Assembly: GCA_963971425.1 (NCBI GenBank)
Contig: OZ020519.1
Span: forward strand, 6,526,028 to 6,590,027
Length of the DNA stretch: 64,000 nucleotides
Origin: Bryoerythrophyllum caledonicum
Lineage: Eukaryota; Streptophyta; Bryopsida; Pottiales; Pottiaceae
Direction of reading: 5' to 3'
Shown here piece by piece: positions 57,775-64,000 of the stretch (positions are counted from its first letter, which is position 1; the number at the start of each line of letters is the position of its first letter). The notes below the pieces were generated by a model. It saw nothing but the letters and a program-made list of their open reading frames with translations. It was not told the DNA's origin and searched no databases. Both the position numbers and the translations under genes were made by a program.

Positions 57775-60700
57775 TCAAGAAGAGCGAGAAAACCTGGTCA
57801 CGGGCTTGAAGCAGAAGCGCTTCGACAAGTGTGCTCGCGCTGCCTGCACAGAGGAAACGTCAACGACGGCGGAGCGGAGATGAGGAGGGCGGGATATGGG
57901 TTTGAGTTTCTTCGGCAGTGGGCGGGATATGCCCTTTTGGTGACGGTAGAGATCGAGGGCTGAAGCTGCTCGCTTTCCAGGAGTTACATTAACCGTTGAG
58001 CTCTGTACCTTCTCCCGCCCATGAAGGTCGAAGTTCAAAGTTGGGAATAGCCCCTCCCGACGAGCTTGTGAAGGTAGTGATGCTTCTGCCAGGTCGAGAA
58101 ACTCGCTCTTGCATTCCTGCTTCGTAGCATTGGGGACACTGAGCGTTGCATCTCGTTTCAGTTTCTCGATCCAGTCATCCAGACAACTCTGAGTATACCC
58201 AGGCTTTTGCGACCGATTGCTGCTGCCATTCGTGGTTGCCCGTTTTGTTGGTCTTTCTTCGGGCCGTAGTTTGAGAGGGAGGTGTTCCTGTTCAAACATT
58301 TGATTGGGGCCATCCCAGAAGTTGAAACAGCTTTCCGACGTGAACTCTTTGAGAGGGAGGTGTTCCTGTTCAAACATTTGATTGGGGCCATCCCAGAAGT
58401 TGAAACTGCTTTCCGACGTGAACTCTTCATCGAATTTGGGATCCAGTTGGAAAACAGGGCCGAAAGGAGGACTCAGGACGATGTTTTCGTCACTTGTTGG
58501 GCCATCACCTTGGGAATCGATTTCGAGAATTCGATCAAGAGACGAACAGAACGGGTTTCTGTAGCCACCTCTTCTTGGGCCGTCGTTGAATGGTGCAATT
58601 TCGAAGTCATCGCCTGCTCCACTGGAGGTTGGTGGGAGAAAAGGAAAAGTTATTTCTTCTGGCAGCATAGTACTTTGTGGCACATGCCCTTCCTTCAGCT
58701 TTCCATGTTCAGCCTGCAACTTGAATAATCTCAAGCTTTCCGCCGGCACCTCAAATCCTTGAAGAGCATCAGCCATGGCCTTGTGCGACCAGGGCAGAAA
58801 CTTTGAGAGTGGAACTTTAAGGCATAGGATGGCATGTGCAGCAAGTGGATTTAACGAGGGGAACTGGTCAAGAAACTGTTCACCATCGTTTTCGCATTCT
58901 GGCATTAGTGATGGATAAGGCCTCTTGCCCTTCTTCCTCATCCTTTCAATGCACATCAAAGCGATTCCTTCAGTGCACTGTGGGCTCCCCGACATGAAAC
59001 ACTGCACTTCCATGCCAAACCCAGCAGCAGCTACGGCCAACTTTGGCGTCGCCTGAAGAATAAACGAGGTAAATCGGGGCTCTCCTTCAAAAACCTACAC
59101 CATTTGGCAGACTTAATCAGAAGACGTACCTCCACAGCATTCAGGAAAATGGCCAGTCATGTACCACACCTATCACAGAAGCATAGAATCTCAATCTACA
59201 TAGCATGGTAGAATTTCAGAGAACAGTGTCAAGACTTCTTGCAAATCAGCTGAGGTGGAATAACACACCATGTAGCATTTCGCAAAAGAGAAACTCATCG
59301 CCTTCATCTGACAGTTGATAACTGTGTTCGCAATGAAGGCAGAACATTCCTTGTAGACGAGACTGGAATTGGCCTCCCAATTAAGCTTCATTGTTGCTGC
59401 TGTGTAAACAATCAAGCATGTTGATGGGCTTAAAATTAGATCGACGGGAAGATGACGCTCCCTTTCCACTACATGCAGTTGTTCATTCTCAAGCGCAAGG
59501 ATTCTCTGATAGGAACTATTCCTTCGTGGAAGAACGGGCCCATCTGGTTGCATCACATTTGCAGCAACAATCACAAGAGGTTGCCTGTTCGTCATCTTGA
59601 AGTCTATTAAACCCGAGCATTTCTCGATTAACAACTCTTCAGTCTTTGGGTGTTCCAGAGGTGCTTCAGCCACCGAAGAAGGCGGTGCTGTAACTGCCCA
59701 GGGAACGACTTCAATAGAAGCTGTCGCAACCGATGTAGATCCGCTCTGGTGACTGTGGATTGCGTCCAAGTCCAGACGAGATTTTCCTTGTCTTGTAGAG
59801 TTCTGTCTAAGCGTGCAAGCATGCTTCTCGTCCATGAGCGATAAAACGCTGACATTTCTGGTGGCAACAGCTTTGAAAAGGGAAGGTTTAAAAGGAGCAG
59901 TCGAGCACGTGGTTTTCTCATCAGATAACGTTGAGTGGTCTGAGTTATCGTTTTTTGCTGCAATGCATGCAGAGTCCTCGCATTTGCGCTCCAAGGTCGA
60001 CAGAGAAGCTCCTGTTCCATCTAAGGGTCGACGCTCTTGACTTCTGATTCCACTGTCTTCTTCGATATCGTGTACCATCGAATCACTGGGAGAAGAACCA
60101 TCTGCACTGGTCAAATCTACAAATGGATCACATGACCTATGTTTCGATCTTGGACTCTGCTCAAATCGGTCGTGCTTTATGACCGTCAGCTTCTCGGACA
60201 CGTTCAGCATCTCACCTTTCAGCAGAGTTTTCATTGCCCTAATACTTGAATCTATAGAATCTTCCAGCAAGATATTGCACGAAGAAACAGAACAAGAACC
60301 TCTTTCTTGAGGGGGCTGCCTTGCAACTCCAAGATCTGGAGCGCCACAGTTGTCCACAATGGAAGGTGCGGTGCCAGGGCTGTCGAGCAGGCAGGATAGG
60401 TCATCACCTAAATCTTCGCAATCATATCCGGCCTTCGGATACTTTTGGACTACAGGTGTAGCACAGGGTTCCACCTTCTGCGAATCCGGCATCTCAGGAG
60501 AATTCCACAATTTACTATCACGAGCTTGCGTCTCAATTGGCTTGTCGACAGCAAGCCTACAATCCGCTGTTTCTGAAGTGGACTGGAGTATCGCATCATC
60601 GAACCCCCGAATTGGTTCCTGTGATTTACTATCTTTCCTGAGAGAAGGCGGAGATGATGCAGGTGCAGCTTCAAAGTCTTGCACCTGTACGAGGACAGAA

Positions 60701-61589
60701 TATTAGCAAAAACACCGAGAAAACACGTAAATCACATAATTCAACTCCAATCAGCATACATCTTCGAACCTGTGTTCTACGATAGCCATTCTTCGTAGTT
60801 CAAGTGATATAAAGTACAGTACATTCAAGTGCTACAGAGCTCTATCAATTTTCTCTATATAGCAATCGGCAAATACACCAGATATGAGTATACATGGTAA
60901 TTTTACATGATGCTCAGATATGAGCGTGAGCACTGTTATCTAGACTACCTGATACTTCTGTAATCTCTTCTAATGCGAGATTCAGAAGATTACAGTCCTC
61001 TTCTAGAGATCCTTGACATAGACGATACATTCTCATTCTCTTTGATTCAAAGTTTAGACCAAACCTTAAGTTTCTTGAAATCTCCGTCAACACCGCTGTC
61101 CACAGGCGAAGACAGTTCAACTAGGAGCTTCTCGCTTTGCACTCCTGGCTTGCAGAGTAGATGTTCCACATCGAGCTCCATTACTTGCGGTTCCGAGTCA
61201 CACATCGTTGAGTCGTTCGTCGATGCATCGTTCTCAAACCAGACACACGCCTCTAAAGGTCCGATCGGAACTTCTCCGCCACCCGAAGCAAACCTTAAAA
61301 ACGGCGCTGGGAGAATTTGCAACATCAGCTTTTCTGCAATCCGCATGGAGAATGAAACATCGACGTCCATGGCCGAGTTATCATCATTATGAAGGACCTG
61401 CGTATACTTTCGAAACATCTCCAGAGCCAAGGTTTCACGTCCCTCGACATCGCTGAAGCCTAACACTTCATCCTCGGGTAACAAATCGTCTTTTTCAGGT
61501 AGAAGACACTTCTGGTAATTCTCTTCTCCAAGCTCGGAAGACTCCACGGAGCGGTTCAAGCTAGGACACTTAAATCGTGATCTCGCCAT
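57775..61589 (-). CDS. SHOC1: SHOC1-like meiotic crossover protein (XPF-related)
   Basis: SHOC1 (ZIP2/SPO16 partner class) works with PTD in class I crossover formation during meiosis. Three exons join in phase 0: 61589-61065, 60684-59269 and 59094-57775, giving 1086 residues, shorter than the roughly 1600 of Arabidopsis. N-terminus MARSRFKCPS resembles plant SHOC1. The middle is Ser/Glu-rich and poorly conserved. Residues about 545-720 form the XPF-like domain (PLVIVAANVMQ, SSYQRILALENE, VVERERHLPVDLILSPSTCL, then MVFEGEPRFTSFI). Helix-hairpin-helix follows near 725-770 (FPSLNPLAAHAILCL, FLPWSHKAMADALQGF). The ERKxxxD-type nuclease signature is absent, as in other SHOC1 proteins. The C-terminal tail carries a 26-residue tandem duplication at 58270-58425. 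Confidence 0.85.
58270..58425 (-). repeat. 78-bp in-frame tandem duplication in SHOC1 exon 3
   Basis: Two adjacent 78-bp units encode EFTSES(S/C)FNFWDGPN followed by QMFEQEHLPLK. They differ by a Ser/Cys change, so the duplication is recent and keeps the frame. Confidence 0.92.
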
Positions 61590-61599
61590 GTCTGAACAA

Positions 61600-62720
61600 A
61601 GACCTCTCAGGCTCGTACTTCTCTCCTTCTCACATTGTAATTATTCTTTCTCAACGACATCAACAACCACTCCATGAAACGAAAGCCGCTTGCAAGAAAT
61701 CACACACACCGCTAACCCCGCCAACAACTACACTAATTCCACACGTACACGTCTAAAGACTCAAACAGCGCCTCTCCTCTCCCGAAATCAAACAAGAAAA
61801 CCTCTCAATGTTAACCTCCTGGTCTCTCAACACTGGTGCAGAAAAAAGAAACTCTCTGAAACGACTGCAAACGCCGATCGTCCATCCGAAAACTCCCGCC
61901 GATCCATAAACCTGAGAAGAATGGCGTCAAGCTCATTGCCGAGCTTCATATGAGCGAACCATAGCTGCGAGCATTTGCACACTACGAAGGCGCGAGAACT
62001 CCATATCAAGTCACCCTGCGCACACCCCGGTTGATACCCGGTCGATGTCCTGTCTGATACCTGGGTTGAGACCCTGAGTCCGGTACGTGGTACCCGAGTG
62101 ATCGTTTGATGCTCGATACCCGAGTGAAACTCGTTTGATACCCAATCATTACTGGGGTGGTCCTTGGATGGGAATACCCTAAATTCTTGTTCTACTACTT
62201 TAAATTTAGTGCTTAGTATAGGCACACTCTATGATTTATAAGTTCTTACTCCTGATGAATATTTTTACCAACCAAGTTGACAATGATCCCCCTCTTTAAG
62301 TAGTGTAAATATTTGTACTCTCGGTAAGAATCTTCATAAACGGTAAATAGTTATAGCACCTTCAAATCATAAAGCATAACCACATTATACATAAAATCTA
62401 AACGTTATTTTTAATTGTAAATTTATAATTTTTATTTAAATTAACGTTATTTGAATTCTATATTAAAAATAACGTTAATTGGTATTATATTAATATAAAT
62501 TCCAATTTTGTATTTTGTGAAATTTAAACATACTTTCAATTCTAAATGTCTTGTATTTTGTATACGTACAATCTACGTATGATTGGTACACTTCAATGTT
62601 TGTCAGCAATTCAGAAGGAAGACTTTCAGGCCGAGCTACAAAAATTTAGACGAAGCAAGGAACGTGAAAGAGATTGATATCATGGAGTCTGAAAACTTTG
62701 AGTCGAAGTTGATATTAGTA
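61600..62720. other. No further gene seen upstream of SHOC1
   Basis: 61600-61960 would hold the SHOC1 promoter. 62020-62150 repeats GATACCC(G/A) words. 62220-62600 is very AT-rich. No domain is recognised in the short frames. Confidence 0.45.
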
Positions 62721-62727
62721 AGGTAAG

Positions 62728-62873
62728 CTCCCCATAACCAACCAAAACCCATAGCCAACGCCTATTAAATTGGGGTATATCCAACCCTCTTCCATCCCAT
62801 TACCACCAACTCAGTTCCAAATGGAGGTTTGCTATTAGTCAAGACCCTTACTTTTGGTCGTTGGTTATGGGCG
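62728..62873. repeat. Inverted repeat, possible small MITE
   Basis: CCCATAACCAAC near 62730 pairs with GTTGGTTATGGG near 62860; the arms extend imperfectly (CCAAAA with TTTTGG). No target duplication was found. Confidence 0.45.
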
Positions 62874-62879
62874 GTACCT

Positions 62880-63525
62880 ACTACTGGCCACCCACTAAAC
62901 ATGGTTGCACAGTTTGAAAATTCATAACTAATTCAATTTTCATTGGAAAAATATGAAATCACCTGGGTTGGAATTGTAATTCTATTAGCTATCACTGAAA
63001 AATAATAGTATAATTATCTCCTCTCCATATATGCTCATTCCTTAACTTGTCGGTTTTAGGGGGCTTACCTCAATGGTAAGTTGGTTGATCCTTCTGGACA
63101 GAAAGCTACACTTCAAGGAAGAAGAACTTTTGGTAAATCTGGTGACAAGAACTTGGGTTTGGATCGAGTAATGTTTAGCACGTTAGAAGATCCTGTGAAC
63201 GAATATAACATCAATGTTAGTTTTGGAATTATGACTATTATTTTAGGGGGGGTTTCAAAGGAGAATGGATTTGTTAGCTGATTTTGTTTGCTGTAAGGTT
63301 GGTGTTGCCCTTGAACCTCCTATTTAAACTTGAGGGAAGTATATGGATTTATTTGTTGGAAGAAGAACTCCGGTTTCCGAAGGAGACTGGCGTGAAAATA
63401 GTGTTTGTTCATTCTCTTCACTAAGCATATGGCCACGGGACATAGGCTACTGTAGTGTAATAGGACTACTCCCCCCTCTCGAGGGTAAACACTTTTCTAC
63501 ACTAAGTGCTTCCTTACACTAATTG
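62880..63525. other. No gene recognised
   Basis: A 66-residue plus frame at 63081-63281 (MVDPSGQKATLQGRRTFGKS) shows no known domain. TACACTAA words recur near 63495-63525. Confidence 0.35.
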
Positions 63526-63544
63526 CCTTAGAGAGAACCAACAT

Positions 63545-63718
63545 GTCATCTCCGCAAGGGCTTTGAGGGTCCCCAAACAACAAGGCCTTGGGACCCCCAC
63601 CATAATTGGGTGGACTATGGTGGTAGGCACCACGCCAGCAATAGGACTTGAACTCACAACCACCTCACCAGTGTACCATGACCCAAACCACTACACCAAG
63701 GCCGTGGTGCCTTTAATT
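63545..63718 (-). mobile_element. tRNA-derived SINE-like element (head region)
   Basis: On the minus strand an A box, TGGTGTAGTGG (63698-63688), and a B box, GTTCAAGTC (63653-63645), match RNA polymerase III consensus sequences at about tRNA spacing (roughly 35 bases). The outer sequences GGCACCACGG and CGTGGTGCC can pair like an acceptor stem. A non-tRNA body follows with its own inverted repeat (ACCATAGTCC, GGTGGGGGTCCCAAGGCC). No target duplication or poly(A/T) end is certain. Confidence 0.6.
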
Positions 63719-64000
63719 GTTGGAGGCTTTTATAAAGATAAAAAACAATTGCAACTTTTAATTTATAATTGTCCATTGCATACAAGAATCTCAAAGTGTA
63801 AAGTAACTTCCAATACATGTATGTATTCTACACCGTACAATGATATACACTGTGGATGCATTAGAAATGTGGGTGAAAAATGATGTGTACCACGTCAATG
63901 TTGATTTTGGATGTGAACACTAAATCAATGTGGACACGTTTCAACAGGTGCCATGCTCCTCACTGCCACCTCACCGCCGCTCATTGCCATACATCTTCCA

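Noticed and set aside
63624-63718. A functional tRNA gene
   Set aside because: Pol III boxes are present, but I could not fold a convincing anticodon arm, and non-tRNA sequence continues in SINE fashion.
1-64000. CRISPR arrays, bacterial operons or a plasmid or phage origin
   Set aside because: No regularly spaced direct repeats with unique spacers; spliced plant genes and LTR elements show nuclear eukaryotic DNA.

Overview
The window looks like nuclear DNA of a streptophyte. Three host genes on the right have plant-type exon-intron structure and GT..AG introns: a 12-oxophytodienoate reductase-like gene, the augmin subunit AUG6/HAUS6 and the meiotic crossover factor SHOC1. The other roughly 47 kb is transposon-rich, mostly AT-rich DNA. 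I favour a spore-bearing land plant or a close algal relative, but the sequence does not settle the species.

Layout. 1-17.7 kb holds no host gene I can support. It has a dimeric tandem repeat (about 0.55-1.5 kb), a foldback MITE (4968-5564), a decayed DUF7869-type transposon ORF on the minus strand (6857-9489), a dispersed repeat copy, two copies of a 123-bp MITE and islands rich in the motif CGGACGGCC. 17724-31101 is a 13.4-kb Ty3/gypsy retrotransposon on the minus strand with a 4-bp target duplication (ACTG). It is the most interesting object here. Its order is gag, protease, C5-cytosine DNA methyltransferase, reverse transcriptase, RNase H, integrase, PHD finger, so it carries a DNA-methylation writer and a chromatin reader. 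A 1.34-kb CACTA element with a perfect 3-bp duplication sits inside its reverse transcriptase.

31.1-42 kb starts with a GC-rich module and a perfect 34-bp palindrome, followed by a second dispersed repeat copy. A broken plus-strand ORF comes next (32973-41869). It belongs to an unclassified, probably transposon-borne family with a ParB-like motif. A complete copia element (33069-37979, 165-bp LTRs, target duplication CTTAT) is inserted in it. 42-48 kb holds MITEs, direct repeats and the third dispersed repeat copy.

48.2-61.6 kb is the gene-bearing part: OPR-like (plus, 48251-49980), AUG6 (minus, 51144-56433) and SHOC1 (minus, 57775-61589). These look intact, and I could place every exon boundary in frame. 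The last 2.4 kb holds an inverted repeat and a tRNA-derived SINE-like head with A and B boxes.

Most nonsense codons in the three large elements are explained by single C-to-T or G-to-A changes. This fits decay of methylated DNA and is notable beside an element that encodes its own cytosine methyltransferase. Several frame changes lie in G runs, so assembly error must be excluded before calling them mutations.
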